Below the pieces are notes generated by a model that saw only the letters and a program-made list of their open reading frames with translations, had not been told where the DNA came from and searched no databases. Positions 8,537-16,638 of a stretch of DNA of 64,000 nt are shown here, one piece after another; position 1 is the stretch's first letter; each line of letters starts with the position of its first letter. Made by a program: the position numbers and the translations under genes. Source of the stretch: Streptomyces sp. NBC_00464 (lineage in GTDB: Bacteria > Actinomycetota > Actinomycetes > Streptomycetales > Streptomycetaceae); assembly GCF_036013915.1 (NCBI RefSeq), contig NZ_CP107899.1, positions 4,526,001 to 4,590,000 of the forward strand, in the 5' to 3' direction.

Positions 8537-8645
8537 AACCGGATGGGTCGCCGGAGTTACGAACGTGGGAACGGCACCGGCTCAGCCGGGTTCCCGCAGC
8601 ACGAGAGCCCGAAGCCGGAAGACCAGGAAGAGAAGGAGCGCCGCC

Positions 8646-9308
8646 GTGGACACCGTCGCCCGCACCGCAGCCGGAACCGCGCAGCCGCGTACGCCCCGCC
8701 CGCGGGCCGACGCGCTGCGCAACCGGGAGCGGATCGTGACGGCCGCGCGCGAGATGTTCGTCGAGTTCGGCCCCGATGTGCCGCTCGACGAGGTCGCCCG
8801 CCGCGCAGGCGTCGGCAACGCCACCCTCTACCGGAACTTCCCCGACCGGGCCGCCCTGACCCATGAGGTCGTCCTCGCGGTCACCTCACGCACCACCGAC
8901 CGTGCCGAGGAGGCTGCGAGCGAGGAGTCCGACCCCTTCGTCGCGCTCAGCCGCTTCGTGCACGCGGCGGCCGACGAACGGATCGGGGCGCTGTGCCCCA
9001 TGCTGTCCGGCGGCTTCGATCAGGACCATCCCGAACTGCTCGCCGAGCGCCGGCGCCTCGAAGAGGCCGTCGAAGGGCTCGTCGAGCGCGCCATGTCCGC
9101 GGGGCGCCTGCGTACCGACATCGCCGTCGGCGACGTACTGGTCGCCCTCTCCCAGCTCACCCGGCCACTGCCGGGCATCGCCTGTCTCAACATCGACCGG
9201 TTCACCCACCGCCACATCCAGCTGTTCCTGGACGGACTGGAGACCCCGGCCCGGTCCGTACTCCCCGGAACGGCGGCGACCTTGGAGGACCTGCGGCGCC
9301 GGAACTGA
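8646..9308 (+). CDS. TetR-family transcriptional regulator
   Basis: I take the GTG at 8646, with GAAGGAG about 8 bases upstream, giving 220 residues. The open frame further upstream is arginine-rich and without family likeness. Residues 22-68 are a TetR helix-turn-helix (RERIVTAAREMFVEFG, then LDEVARRAGVGNATLYRNFPD). Residues 75-205 form the ligand-binding helical domain (the SBP-like TetR C-terminal type common in streptomycetes). It is followed on the same strand by a DHA2-type exporter, so it most likely represses that exporter and is released by an exported compound. Palindromes upstream of the gene are candidate sites. Confidence 0.93.
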   Translation: MDTVARTAAGTAQPRTPRPRADALRNRERIVTAAREMFVEFGPDVPLDEVARRAGVGNATLYRNFPDRAALTHEVVLAVTSRTTDRAEEAASEESDPFVALSRFVHAAADERIGALCPMLSGGFDQDHPELLAERRRLEEAVEGLVERAMSAGRLRTDIAVGDVLVALSQLTRPLPGIACLNIDRFTHRHIQLFLDGLETPARSVLPGTAATLEDLRRRN

Positions 9309-9479
9309 CCCTCGCGCCGGATTTCCTGAACCGGATGCCCGGCCGCGTGTCCGTCACGCCCCGACCTTCTTCTCCCTTTTCTCCCTGACCAGAGTCCGAC
9401 CCTCGCTTTCGCCCTGCCTTCACCGAATTCACGGTTCACGACCTCGCGCGCCCTCGCGCGTCCTTAGGTGGCTACTCCC

Positions 9480-11012
9480 ATGTCAAAAACAGCTGATATC
9501 CGACTCCCTGACCCCAGTCGCTGGAAGGCGCTGGCGTTCATCGCCCTCGCGCAGTTGATGGTCGTGCTCGACGCCACCATCGTGAACATCGCGCTTCCGC
9601 ACGCCCAGACCGACCTCGGCATCACCGATGCCAACAAGCAGTGGGTCATCACGGCCTACGCCCTCGCCTTCGGCGGACTGCTGCTCTTCGGAGGCCGGAT
9701 CGCCGACCTCTGGGGCCGCAAGCGCACCTTCGTCGTCGGTCTGATCGGCTTCGCGCTGGCCTCCGCACTCGGCGGAGCTGCGCAGAACCAGGGCATGCTG
9801 TTCGGCTCGCGCGCCCTCCAGGGTGTGTTCGGCGCGCTGCTCGCCCCGGCGGCCCTGTCGCTGCTCGCGGTGATGTTCACCGATGCCAAGGAGCGCGCCA
9901 AGGCGTTCGGCATCTACGGGGCGATCGCCGGTGGCGGTGGCGCCGTCGGCCTGATCCTCGGCGGATTCCTCACCCAGACGCTGAACTGGCGCTGGACGTT
10001 CTTCGTCAACATCCCGTTCGCGATCGTCGCCGCAGCCGGTGCGTACTTCGTGATCCGCGAGCCGGCCGGCAGCCGTAACCGCTCGTCGCTCGACATCCCC
10101 GGCGTCGTCCTGTCCGCGCTCGGTCTGGTCTCGCTGGTCTACGGATTCACCCGCGCCGAGTCCAGTGGCTGGTCGGACACGCTGACCATCGGCACGTTCG
10201 TCGCCTCCGCCGTGCTGCTGCTGTCCTTCGTCCTGGTCGAGTCCAAGGTCAAGTCGCCGCTGCTCCCGCTGCGCGTCGTGATGGACCGCAACCGTGGTGG
10301 CGTCTACCTCTCGCTGGGTCTGGCCGTCATCGCGATGTTCGGCCTGTTCCTGTTCCTCACGTACTACCTGCAGGTCGTCAAGGGCTACTCGCCGATCAAG
10401 ACCGGCTTCGCCTTCATGCCGATGATCGTCGGCATGATCACCGGCTCGACGCAGATCGGTGCCCGGCTGATGACGCGGGTCCCGGCCCGTCTGCTGATGG
10501 CCCCCGGCTTCCTGACCGCCGGTGTCGGCATGCTGCTGCTGACGCAGCTGGAGATCGACTCGTCCTACGCGGCGGTCATCCTGCCCGGCCAGCTCCTGCT
10601 GGGTCTGGGCATGGGCACGGCGTTCATGCCCGCCATGTCGCTGGCCACGCACGGCATCGAGCCGCGTGACGCCGGGGTCGCCTCCGCGATGGTCAACACC
10701 TCGCAGCAGGTCGGCGGTGCGATCGGTACGGCGCTGCTCAACACCATCGCCGCCTCCGCCGCCACGGCGTACGCCACCTCGCACGCCGCGCTCGGTGCCA
10801 CCGACCCGGAGCTGCTGAAGCTCCAGTCGATGGTGCACGGCTTCACCGGCGCCATCTGGTGGGCCGTCGGCATCCTGGTGGTGGCCGCCGCGATCGCGGG
10901 GACCTTCATCAACGCCGGCCGCCCGTCGGTCACCACGACGTCCGGGGGCACCGGTTCCGGTGACGCCCAGGGTGTCGAGGACGAGTTCAAGGTGCCGGTC
11001 GTCGCGCACTGA
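9480..11012 (+). CDS. DHA2-family MFS drug exporter (EmrB/QacA type)
   Basis: The protein has 510 residues from ATG 9480 (AGGTGG 8 bases upstream). A GTG at 9468 is in frame but has no ribosome site. Fourteen membrane segments are expected. Family marks are LDATIVNIALP in helix 1, QWVITAYALAFGGLLLFGGRIADLWGRK (TM2 and the A-motif loop), and the helix 5 motif C around GAIAGGGGAVGLILGGFL. It should export a hydrophobic drug or metabolite using the proton gradient. It sits after a TetR gene and before a strong bidirectional terminator. Codon use is like its neighbours. Confidence 0.93.
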   Translation: MSKTADIRLPDPSRWKALAFIALAQLMVVLDATIVNIALPHAQTDLGITDANKQWVITAYALAFGGLLLFGGRIADLWGRKRTFVVGLIGFALASALGGAAQNQGMLFGSRALQGVFGALLAPAALSLLAVMFTDAKERAKAFGIYGAIAGGGGAVGLILGGFLTQTLNWRWTFFVNIPFAIVAAAGAYFVIREPAGSRNRSSLDIPGVVLSALGLVSLVYGFTRAESSGWSDTLTIGTFVASAVLLLSFVLVESKVKSPLLPLRVVMDRNRGGVYLSLGLAVIAMFGLFLFLTYYLQVVKGYSPIKTGFAFMPMIVGMITGSTQIGARLMTRVPARLLMAPGFLTAGVGMLLLTQLEIDSSYAAVILPGQLLLGLGMGTAFMPAMSLATHGIEPRDAGVASAMVNTSQQVGGAIGTALLNTIAASAATAYATSHAALGATDPELLKLQSMVHGFTGAIWWAVGILVVAAAIAGTFINAGRPSVTTTSGGTGSGDAQGVEDEFKVPVVAH

Positions 11013-11052
11013 GCCCTTGCGCGCGATGTGCCGTGACGCGGTGTGAAGCGAA

Positions 11053-11089
11053 CTCTGCCCCGGTTCCGTTCGACGGAACCGGGGCAGAG
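11053..11089. terminator. Bidirectional hairpin terminator between convergent genes
   Basis: A perfect 17-bp stem (CTCTGCCCCGGTTCCGT and its complement) with a 3-base loop lies between the stop of the DHA2 exporter (11012) and the stop of the MarR gene (11118). Confidence 0.85.
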
Positions 11090-11117
11090 GCGCGTGCGGG
11101 GAAGGGGGTGCGGCGGG

Positions 11118-11633
11118 TCAGCGGAGCCAGGGGAGGTCCGCGTTCGAGCCCTCCGGCTGGAGTCCGGCCGCCATGACCTGCATGATCTCGCCGAGCGTGC
11201 GCACCTGCTCGGGGCTGAGCCGGTCGAACATCGCCTGGCGCACGGCGCTGACGTGGCCCGGGGCCGAGCGGCGGAGCATCTCGTAGCCCTCCTCGGTGAG
11301 GACCGCGTTCTGGCCGCGCTTGTCGGACGGGCAGTCCTCGCGGCGTACCCAGCCGCCCTTCTCCAGCCGGGCGACGGCGTGCGAGAGCCGGGACCGGGTG
11401 ATCTTGGCGTCCTTGGCCAGTTCGGTCATCCGCATCTGGCGGCGGGGGGCCTGGGAGAGCTGGACGAGCAGTCCGTAGTAGATGTGCGGCATGCCGGCAT
11501 CGCGCTGCAACTGGCGGTCGAGGTGATCCTCCAGGAGCGTGGTGGCGTGCAGATACGCACGCCAGACGCTCTGTTCTTCGTCGGTGAGCCAACGCGGCTG
11601 CTCACCGGTGGATGCCGTGGTCATGTACTCCAC
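11118..11633 (-). CDS. MarR-family transcriptional regulator
   Basis: The protein has 171 residues. Residues 15-40 form the first dimerisation helix, and residues 55-115 the winged helix-turn-helix (MRMTELAKDAKITRSRLSHAVARLE, then a wing with RREDCPSDKRGQNAVLTEEGYE). The D-x-R-x3 pattern in the wing is typical of MarR/SlyA proteins that sense phenolic ligands or oxidants. The gene is divergent from an extradiol dioxygenase with a 134-base shared region containing repeated TTGAAC half-sites. It probably represses that dioxygenase and itself. Confidence 0.93.
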   Translation of the reverse strand: MEYMTTASTGEQPRWLTDEEQSVWRAYLHATTLLEDHLDRQLQRDAGMPHIYYGLLVQLSQAPRRQMRMTELAKDAKITRSRLSHAVARLEKGGWVRREDCPSDKRGQNAVLTEEGYEMLRRSAPGHVSAVRQAMFDRLSPEQVRTLGEIMQVMAAGLQPEGSNADLPWLR

Positions 11634-11767
11634 TGTACGACCTTTTCTTGAAAGTTGAACAAGATAGAGCTAAGGTCTCCGAACGTAGGAACTTGAACAT
11701 TAAAGAACTGTTCCTGTTGAAGGCCCCGTAGAAGACTTACCTTGAGCAGCAGTGGATGGGGAGTGTC
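11634..11767. promoter_or_regulatory. MarR/dioxygenase intergenic region with repeated TTGAAC half-sites
   Basis: This AT-richer region contains CTTGAAAGTTGAACAAG at about 11648-11664 (CTTG...CAAG ends) and the near-palindrome CTTGAACATTAAAG around 11692, with further TTGAA copies nearby. These look like two or three binding sites for the divergent MarR protein. The dioxygenase start has GGGGAG just upstream. Confidence 0.5.
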
Positions 11768-12550
11768 ATGACAGTCACCGCGGAGCGCATGCCCGCCCTC
11801 TATCTCTCCCACGGCGCACCGCCGCTGGCCGACGACCCGGTCTGGCCCGGCGAACTGGCCGCCTGGTCCGCCGGGCTGCCACGGCCCACCGCCGTTCTCA
11901 TGGTCTCCGCCCACTGGGAGGAGGCCCCGCTCGCGCTCGGCGCCACCGAGACGATCCCGCTTGTCTACGACTTCTGGGGTTTTCCCGAGCACTACTACCA
12001 GGTGCGGTACGCCGCCCCGGGTGCCCCCGCACTGGCCGAGAGCGTCCGCAAACTGCTGCGCGGCGCCGGTACGCCGGTCCAGGACATCCCCGACCGGGGC
12101 CTCGACCACGGGGCGTACGTCCCGCTGGTGGAGATGTTCCCGGCGGCCGACATCCCGGTGCTGCAGATCTCCATGCCCACCCTGGACCCGCAGAAGCTGA
12201 TGGACATCGGGCGCAAGCTCGCGCCGCTGCGCGACGAGGGCGTCCTGATCGTCGGCAGCGGCTTCTTCACCCACAATCTGGCCGCTCTGCGGCATACGGG
12301 CGGCGGCGTGCCCGGCTGGTCGGCGGAGTTCGACGACTGGGGACACCGGGCGCTCCAGGCGCAGGACATCGACGCGCTGCTGGACTTCGAGCACAAGTCA
12401 CCGGCCGGCCGGCTCGCCCACCCGCGCACCGAGCACTTCGCCCCTCTCTTCGTGACGCTCGGCGCCGCGGAGCAGGAGCTGGGGCAGGGGCGCAGCGTGA
12501 TCGACGGGTTCTGGATGGGGCTGGCCAAGCGCTCGGTGCAGTTCGGCTGA
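11768..12550 (+). CDS. Class III extradiol ring-cleavage dioxygenase, DODA/YgiD type
   Basis: I take the ATG at 11768 (GGGGAG 5 bases upstream), giving 260 residues; an ATG at 11756 is also in frame. The LigB fold is recognised by the metal histidines: SHGAPP at residue 15, SAHW at residue 49, and a late TEHFAPLFV motif. A further conserved histidine lies in LDHGAYVPL (114), and FFTHNL also fits. Enzymes of this class cleave catechol-type rings such as DOPA using a non-haem iron or zinc. Many streptomycete members have unknown substrates. The divergent MarR gene suggests induction by a phenolic compound or quinone. Confidence 0.88.
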   Translation: MTVTAERMPALYLSHGAPPLADDPVWPGELAAWSAGLPRPTAVLMVSAHWEEAPLALGATETIPLVYDFWGFPEHYYQVRYAAPGAPALAESVRKLLRGAGTPVQDIPDRGLDHGAYVPLVEMFPAADIPVLQISMPTLDPQKLMDIGRKLAPLRDEGVLIVGSGFFTHNLAALRHTGGGVPGWSAEFDDWGHRALQAQDIDALLDFEHKSPAGRLAHPRTEHFAPLFVTLGAAEQELGQGRSVIDGFWMGLAKRSVQFG

Positions 12551-12575
12551 GGCGGGCCTTCCCCGCCCGCCCGGG

Positions 12576-13652
12576 TCAGAACGCCGGCGGGTTCAGCTCG
12601 ACCGACCGGAGCGCGGCGGCCAGCGCGGTCGCGTCGCCGATGTCCAGCGCGGTGTCGGTGAACTTGATGGTGTGGTCGTCGCCGTGCGCTGCCGCCTGCG
12701 CGAAGACCTCCTCGGGAGACAGTCTGCCGGGCACGGGCACCGGCTCGGCGGGCTGCTGAGGGGAGTACGCGGCGGTGACCGCCGCGCTCGCTGCCCAGGC
12801 CGCGTCCAGACTGGGCGCCCACAGTTCGCGGGGGAGCGCGGGCAGTGTGCGCAGCACGGCATTGGGTGCGGTGGCGGCGTGCACCAGCATGATCGGCGCG
12901 CCGTATCCGTACGTCGCATAGCGATGGGTGGCGGCCCGCACCAGTTCCTCCAGCCGGGCGCGGGCGGTGTCGGGATCGGTGACGGCGCGGCCCGGCCACG
13001 CGGGGAAGGCGGTCAGCTGGTCCAGCCGGTTCCGGATCCCGCCGCTCCGGTCGGGCACCGGCGCCACGGCGTCCAGCGCGGCGGCGGCGTCGGCTGCCGG
13101 GGCGAGCGAGGACAGCGGGGGCAGCGGCTGATGGCGGGCCGCCCAGTAGCCGAGGGCGTGAGCCAGCTCGGTCACACGGGGTCCGTGCTCCGGCGCGGCC
13201 GGCAGGGTTGCGCGGGGCCCGTGCTCCGGCGCGCCCAGCAGTGTGCGCACGCTGTGGCCGACCCGGATCACCGGGTGCGTGGCGCCGGCCGCGATGCCGG
13301 GGAGCAGTCGCGGCCACCACTCGGCGAGGACCTCGCGCCAGGGGCGGCCGGCCGTTTCGCGCTCGAAGTACGCCGCCCAGTCGGCGATGCGCCGCGGATC
13401 GCCGAGCGCCTCCTGCCAGTTCTCCGGGGTCACCTCGACGGCCGGGTCCGGCATGTCCTCCAGCTTCTGCCGGTAGTGGTCCAGCCACCGGTGCACGGCC
13501 GGCGCCTGGCCGTGGCGCACCAGCGCCTCGACGGCCATCGGGGCGTGGTTGCTCAGCCAGCCGCCCCGCTCGGGGCCGAAGGTGTGCAGCCGCTCCAGCG
13601 CTTCGTCGAGGGTTCCCGAGGTGTCGGACGGGGTGTGCGTCGTGAGGGTCAT
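12576..13652 (-). CDS. Questin-oxidase-like family protein (DUF4243)
   Basis: The protein has 358 residues. The N-terminal part with TLDEALERLHTFGPE, LSNHAPMAVEAL and HRWLDHYRQKLE, the middle VIRVGHSVRTLL and the C-terminal DHTIKFTDTALD follow the all-alpha questin oxidase (DUF4243) family. Fungal members open an anthraquinone ring by Baeyer-Villiger-like oxidation; the role of bacterial members is unknown. Histidines in the SNHAPM, VIRVGH and GDDHTIK motifs are the likely conserved ones. A small internal duplication (APEHGPR twice, 16 residues apart) lies near residue 140-165. It is convergent with the dioxygenase gene. Confidence 0.82.
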   Translation of the reverse strand: MTLTTHTPSDTSGTLDEALERLHTFGPERGGWLSNHAPMAVEALVRHGQAPAVHRWLDHYRQKLEDMPDPAVEVTPENWQEALGDPRRIADWAAYFERETAGRPWREVLAEWWPRLLPGIAAGATHPVIRVGHSVRTLLGAPEHGPRATLPAAPEHGPRVTELAHALGYWAARHQPLPPLSSLAPAADAAAALDAVAPVPDRSGGIRNRLDQLTAFPAWPGRAVTDPDTARARLEELVRAATHRYATYGYGAPIMLVHAATAPNAVLRTLPALPRELWAPSLDAAWAASAAVTAAYSPQQPAEPVPVPGRLSPEEVFAQAAAHGDDHTIKFTDTALDIGDATALAAALRSVELNPPAF

Positions 13653-13723
13653 GCGGAATCACGGTAGGCACCGCGGCGGCACCCGGTATCGGGCTGCGGT
13701 CCCGGACGGGGCGGGCTCCGGGA

Positions 13724-14314
13724 CTAGGTCCGAGGCCCCAGGTGTTTCTCGTACCAGGCCACGTCCCAGTACCGGTCGAACTTCCGGCCGACCTCCGAGT
13801 ACGTACCGACGGGCCGGAAGCCGAAGCGCTCGTGCAGCCGGACCGAGGATTCGTTGGGCTGGGTGATGCCCGCGTACGCGCGCCGCAGGTCCTCACCGGC
13901 GAGGGCCTCGAAGAGCGCCGAGTAGAGGAGGGTGCCGATGCCCCGCCCCGTGGCGTCGGGGGAGCAGTAGACGCTCACCTCGACGGACGTGGAGTACGCC
14001 GCCTTGGGGCGGAAGGCGCTGCTGGTGGCGTAGCCCAGGATCCGGGGGCCCGCCCCGCTCGTTCCGTCCGCCGTCCCGTCTGCCGATTCGTCCGTCGTCC
14101 CGTCCGCGTCGGGGACCTCCTGAGCAACCAGAAGCCGGTGCGGGCCGTCTTCGGGGTGGGAGCGCAACCAGGGCAGGCGCTGCTCGGGAGTGAAGGGGGC
14201 CGTGTCGAATGTGAGGGCGGTCTCACGTACGTAATGGTTGTAGATGTCCGTGAGGGACTCCAGATCGGCCTCGATACCCGGCCTGACCTGCACCTCTGTG
14301 CTCGACTGCATCAT
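13724..14314 (-). CDS. GNAT-family N-acetyltransferase (phosphinothricin-acetyltransferase-like)
   Basis: The protein has 196 residues from the first of two adjacent ATGs (14314). The order matches PAT/Bar-like GNAT enzymes: VRPGIEADLESLTDIYNHYVRET at the start, VEVSVYCSPDATGRGIGTLLY as the acetyl-CoA site (V-x-x-x-G-R/G-x-G motif), then RAYAGITQPNESSVRLHERFGF. An acidic insertion rich in Asp, Gly and Thr at about residues 70-92 is unusual and has low complexity. Possible substrates are toxic amino acids or amines. The gene is divergent from hrdD. Confidence 0.88.
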   Translation of the reverse strand: MMQSSTEVQVRPGIEADLESLTDIYNHYVRETALTFDTAPFTPEQRLPWLRSHPEDGPHRLLVAQEVPDADGTTDESADGTADGTSGAGPRILGYATSSAFRPKAAYSTSVEVSVYCSPDATGRGIGTLLYSALFEALAGEDLRRAYAGITQPNESSVRLHERFGFRPVGTYSEVGRKFDRYWDVAWYEKHLGPRT

Positions 14315-14374
14315 GCGCCCTCCCCCGGTGACGCGACAGGGTACTGCATGATCTCGAAAATGAATGCCAGGCAT

Positions 14375-14401
14375 GGGAATTCTGTCCGGATTCCAGTCGT
14401 T
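14375..14401 (+). promoter_or_regulatory. SigR-type promoter of hrdD
   Basis: GGGAAT at 14375-14380 is followed after exactly 18 bases by GTT (14399-14401, continuing GTTGTT). This matches the consensus GGAAT-N18-GTT of the thiol-stress sigma factor SigR. hrdD is a known SigR target in S. coelicolor. Transcription should start near 14408, about 55 bases before the gene. Confidence 0.75.
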
Positions 14402-14462
14402 GTTTCCATCGGATGCAGGGCACCCGGAAGGGTGTCGCGACCTACTTAGCAAGGGAGCACGC

Positions 14463-15461
14463 ATGGCAACCCGTGCCGTCGCCCGTCGTTCGTCCGCCAC
14501 CGGCGGGACCAACCGGGCAAGCAGTGTTCGCGCCGTGGGCGGGGAGATCGCCGATCGCGACCTGGTCGGCATGTACCTGGACGAGATCGCGCGCACGCCG
14601 CTGCTCGATGCCGCCAAGGAGGTCGAGCTGTCGCAGACCCTGGAAGCGGGTGTCTTCGCGCAGCAGGTCCTCGACGGTGCGGTGGAGAGCAAAGCCGGCG
14701 GGGCCTCGCGCGAGGAGCTGGAGGCGCTGGTCGCCGAGGGCGAGCGCGCCAAGGACATATTCATCCGTTCCAATCTCCGGCTCGTCGTTGCCGTCGCCCG
14801 CCGCTATCCGCGAGCCGGGCTGCCCCTGCTCGACCTGATCCAGGAGGGCAACGCCGGCCTGGTGCGCGCGGTCGAGAAGTTCGACTACGCCAAGGGCTTC
14901 AAGTTCTCCACGTATGCGACGTGGTGGATCCGGCAGGCCATCACCCGTTCCATAGCCGACCAGTCGCGCACGATCCGGCTCCCCGTCCACCTGGTGGAGG
15001 AGCTCGGCCGGATCCGCCGTGTGCAGCGCGAATTCAACCGCGAGCACGGACGCGACCCGGAGCACTCGGAGATCGCCGCCGAGCTGGACTCGACCACGTC
15101 GCGCGTCAGCGACGTCCTGGACTGGGCCCGCGACCCGGTCAGTCTGAACATGTCGGTGGACGACGACGGCGACACGCAGTTCGGTGACCTCCTGGAGGAC
15201 ACCTCGGCCGTATCGCCCGAGCAGTCCGTGATGACACTGCTGCGCAGCGAGGAGCTGGAGGAGCTGATCGGCAAGCTCGACAACCGCACCGCATCGATCA
15301 TCCGTATGCGGTACGGCATCGAGGACGGCCGTGAGCGGACCCTCACCGAAGTGGGCAAGCAGCACGGGCTCACCCGCGAGCGGATCCGCCAGATCGAGAA
15401 GCACGCACTGCTCGAACTGAAGCGAATGGCTCACGACACGGGCTTTGACGCTGCGGCATGA
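14463..15461 (+). CDS. hrdD: RNA polymerase sigma factor HrdD
   Basis: The protein has 332 residues, the length known for HrdD, and starts MATRAVARR as HrdD does. Region 1.2 (DLVGMYLDEIARTPLLDAAKE), region 2 (FIRSNLRLVVAVARRYPRAGLP, LIQEGNAGLVRAVEKFDY and FSTYATWWIRQAI), region 3 (IRLPVHLVEELGRIRR) and region 4.2 (TLTEVGKQHGLTRERIRQIE) are all complete. It is a group 2 sigma factor, related to the principal sigma HrdB but dispensable in studied streptomycetes. The ATG has AAGGGAG about 7 bases upstream. A SigR-like promoter precedes it, linking it to thiol-oxidative stress. Confidence 0.95.
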   Translation: MATRAVARRSSATGGTNRASSVRAVGGEIADRDLVGMYLDEIARTPLLDAAKEVELSQTLEAGVFAQQVLDGAVESKAGGASREELEALVAEGERAKDIFIRSNLRLVVAVARRYPRAGLPLLDLIQEGNAGLVRAVEKFDYAKGFKFSTYATWWIRQAITRSIADQSRTIRLPVHLVEELGRIRRVQREFNREHGRDPEHSEIAAELDSTTSRVSDVLDWARDPVSLNMSVDDDGDTQFGDLLEDTSAVSPEQSVMTLLRSEELEELIGKLDNRTASIIRMRYGIEDGRERTLTEVGKQHGLTRERIRQIEKHALLELKRMAHDTGFDAAA

Positions 15462-15522
15462 GCCCGCGTCCAGTAACCTCCGAATTGGGCCGCTTCACAT
15501 CGGCGGCCCCCTAGAGCTGAGT

Positions 15523-15565
15523 CCCGGCGCCCACCCCCCCCTGGCGCCGGGGCTCATCCTTTTTT
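15523..15565 (+). terminator. Terminator after hrdD
   Basis: CCCGGCGCC (15523-15531) pairs with GGCGCCGGG (15543-15551), with a C-rich loop, and is followed by a T-tract ending near 15565. Confidence 0.75.
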
Positions 15566-15604
15566 CCGGCGGCCCTTCCTGTGGTCCTTCCTGCCACGCG
15601 GGTC

Positions 15605-16576
15605 CTATGAGGCAGGCGTCGCCGCCGCGCGGGTCAGCCGGCCGCCCAGGTCCTTCAGATACGTCACCAGCTGCGGCGGCTGATGCGCGGTGAACTCGCA
15701 GTCCACCAGTGCGAGGCGCAGCGCCACCCATTCCAGCGAGTCGGTCAGTACCGCCCGCAGCCGGCAGCTGTGCTCGCCGGTCTGCTCCAGCGGGCCGATC
15801 GAGGCGGGCAGCCGCGAGGCCACGAAGTCGGCGGGGGCCGCGAAGCTCACGTCGACCGCCAGCTCCGGCTGCCTGCGCGCCATGGAACTGCTGAGGAACT
15901 CCGCCGCGTCGCCGGTCGGCAGTTCGCGCGGCGTGAAACGGGCGCCCGTGGCGAACGGGTCACTGACCCGGTCGACCCGGAAGGTGCGCCAGTCCGCCCG
16001 CTCCAGGTCGTACGCGACGAGATACCAGCGCCACCCCGTGCTCACCAGGCGGTACGGCTCCACCTGCCGCCTGGTCTCGGCGCCGTCCCCCGCGCGGTAC
16101 GCGAACCGCAGCCGCTCCCGGCCGGTGACCGCCGACGCCATCACGGTCAGCGTCTGCGGGTCGATCGTCGAGCCGTCCCCCCGGGCCAGCGGCATCGTCG
16201 CGTTCTGCAGGGTGGAGACCCGGTGGCGCAGCCGGGAGGGCAGTACCTGTTCCAGCTTGGCCAGCGCCCGTACGGAGGCCTCGTCGACGCCCTCGATGGC
16301 ATGACCGGCCCCGGCCCGCAGGCCCACCGCGATGGCCACCGCCTCCTCGTCGTCAAGAAGGAGCGGCGGCATCGCCGTGCCGGCCACGAGCCGATAGCCG
16401 CCGACCGAGCCGCGTGACGCCTCGACGGGATAGCCCAGGTCGCGGAGGCGGTCGATGTCGCGGCGGATGGTGCGCGGGCTGACGTCGAGCCGGTCGGCGA
16501 GTTCACTGCCCGGCCACTCGCGCGGCGTCTGGAGCAGTGACAGCAGATTCAGCAGTCGTGCCGGGGTGTCGGTCAT
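15605..16576 (-). CDS. WYL-domain (YafY/DeoR-like) transcriptional regulator
   Basis: The predicted protein has 323 residues from ATG 16576 (MTDTPARLL). Residues 1-60 form a DeoR-type winged helix (RLLNLLSLLQTPREWPGSELAD, then VSPRTIRRDIDRLRDLGYPV). The centre carries a WYL domain (about residues 135-215) with RLRFAYRAGDGAETRRQVEPYRLV and WYLVAYDLERADWRTFRVDR. A WYL C-terminal extension follows. These proteins bind DNA and sense nucleic-acid or small ligands. It is divergent from a DHA2 exporter with only 62 bases between starts, in which there is a perfect palindrome. Confidence 0.92.
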   Translation of the reverse strand: MTDTPARLLNLLSLLQTPREWPGSELADRLDVSPRTIRRDIDRLRDLGYPVEASRGSVGGYRLVAGTAMPPLLLDDEEAVAIAVGLRAGAGHAIEGVDEASVRALAKLEQVLPSRLRHRVSTLQNATMPLARGDGSTIDPQTLTVMASAVTGRERLRFAYRAGDGAETRRQVEPYRLVSTGWRWYLVAYDLERADWRTFRVDRVSDPFATGARFTPRELPTGDAAEFLSSSMARRQPELAVDVSFAAPADFVASRLPASIGPLEQTGEHSCRLRAVLTDSLEWVALRLALVDCEFTAHQPPQLVTYLKDLGGRLTRAAATPAS

Positions 16577-16600
16577 GTCACTCAGGATGCCCGCCCATTG

Positions 16601-16610
16601 GGTCATGACC
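16601..16610. promoter_or_regulatory. Palindrome GGTCATGACC between the WYL regulator and exporter
   Basis: GGTCATGACC is a perfect 10-base palindrome, followed by TGACC, in the 62-base gap between divergent starts. It probably overlaps the promoters of both genes and is a candidate operator for the regulator. Confidence 0.55.
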
Positions 16611-16638
16611 TGACCTAATTGACGTTTAACTTCCTCAT

